6,405 nucleotides of DNA, from the NCBI RefSeq assembly GCF_018375725.1, contig NZ_JAHACR010000253.1:1-6405 (forward strand), in the 5' to 3' direction. Positions 6,202-6,405 of the stretch are shown here, in pieces; within the stretch, counting starts at the first letter, position 1; each line of letters starts with the position of its first letter. The translations under genes and the position numbers were made by a program. Below the pieces are notes generated by a model. It did not search any database. It was not told where the DNA came from and was given only the letters and a program-made list of their open reading frames with translations. This stretch comes from Burkholderia sp. (GTDB lineage: Bacteria; Pseudomonadota; Gammaproteobacteria; Burkholderiales; Burkholderiaceae).

Positions 6202-6210
6202 TGCTATACT
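6202..6210 (+). promoter_or_regulatory. Extended -10 promoter for tsaD (TGC-TATACT)
   Basis: The plus strand reads TGCTATACT, identical to the rpsU element. Predicted transcription start near 6217, giving a leader of about 52 nt before the tsaD ATG. The hexamer 17 nt upstream (GGCAGC) is no -35. A consensus-like TTGACA at 6222-6227 lies downstream of this -10 and cannot be its partner. Confidence 0.55.
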
Positions 6211-6232
6211 TTCTGGTTACGTTGACATTTCG

Positions 6233-6253
6233 GCGCCACCGATACGGCGGCGC
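6233..6253 (+). other. Hairpin in the tsaD leader
   Basis: GCGCCACCG (6233-6241) and CGGCGGCGC (6245-6253) pair over 9 positions with one A-C mismatch around an ATA loop. The stem ends 15 nt before the tsaD ATG, close enough to influence ribosome access, in a leader with no Shine-Dalgarno sequence. Structure is predicted by eye only. Confidence 0.4.
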
Positions 6254-6268
6254 ACGCTACCCCACACC

Positions 6269-6405
6269 ATGCTCGTTCTCGGCATCGAAAGCTCCTGCGA
6301 CGAAACCGGCCTCGCGCTCTACGACACGCAACGCGGGCTGCTCGCGCACGCGCTCCACTCGCAGATCGCGATGCACCGCGAATACGGCGGCGTCGTCCCC
6401 GAGCT
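6269..6405 (+). CDS. tsaD: tRNA N6-adenosine threonylcarbamoyltransferase TsaD, 5' part only
   Basis: TsaD, with TsaB and TsaE, transfers the threonylcarbamoyl group made by TsaC onto A37 of ANN-decoding tRNAs (t6A). Only the first 45 codons are in the window. They match the family start closely: MLVLGIESSCDETGLALYD (1-19) is the ASKHA-fold phosphate-1 region with the family's GIE-S-CDET signature, and HREYGGVVPE (36-45) carries the next conserved block. The catalytic metal-binding histidines and the rest of the protein (E. coli homologue about 337 aa) lie beyond the right edge. The ATG at 6269 aligns with the E. coli start (MRVLGIETSCDET). It is divergent from the flavoprotein gene; tsaD divergent from the rpsU-dnaG-rpoD operon is also the E. 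coli arrangement. Confidence 0.96.
   Translation, partial: MLVLGIESSCDETGLALYDTQRGLLAHALHSQIAMHREYGGVVPE

Noticed and set aside
6222..6250. Consensus TTGACA at 6222-6227 as -35 of a second tsaD promoter
   Set aside because: No acceptable -10 follows at 15-18 nt; the sequence there is GC-rich (ATACGG, CGGCGG).

Overview
The window is housekeeping chromosome from a GC-rich betaproteobacterium, most likely Burkholderiaceae (Burkholderia or a close relative). Three things suggest this: the strong GC bias, a primary sigma factor with a long Ala/Lys/Pro-rich N-terminal extension, and the gene order rpsU - GatB/YqeY-domain gene - dnaG - rpoD. The genus is inferred from general knowledge of these families, not from a database search. 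I see no mobile element, CRISPR array, tRNA, rRNA or accessory cassette, and no previously undescribed multigene system.

Layout. Almost everything is on the minus strand and is best read from right to left. At the right edge, tsaD (tRNA t6A synthesis) starts on the plus strand and runs off the window. Across a 119-bp divergent intergenic region, a HI0933/BaiN-like flavoprotein gene runs leftward. It is followed by rpsU (ribosomal protein bS21), a GatB/YqeY-domain gene, dnaG (primase) and rpoD (primary sigma factor), whose 3' end lies beyond the left edge. The rpsU-dnaG-rpoD core is the macromolecular synthesis operon. It puts translation initiation (bS21), replication priming (DnaG) and transcription initiation (sigma-70) in one transcription unit. 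Compared with E. coli, a GatB/YqeY gene sits between rpsU and dnaG, and a flavoprotein gene sits between rpsU and the divergent tsaD.

Regulation visible in the sequence. Three promoter candidates share the same extended -10 form, TGC followed by TATAAT or TATACT, and none has a good -35. They lie in front of rpsU, rpoD and tsaD. A strong intrinsic terminator follows rpsU. A perfect 9-bp GC stem lies between the YqeY gene and dnaG, and another stem lies between dnaG and rpoD. dnaG starts with GTG and has no visible Shine-Dalgarno sequence. The picture is high rpsU, low dnaG and an independent supply of rpoD, which matches the known logic of this operon although the individual elements are predictions. 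No gene-free stretch exceeds 162 bp.
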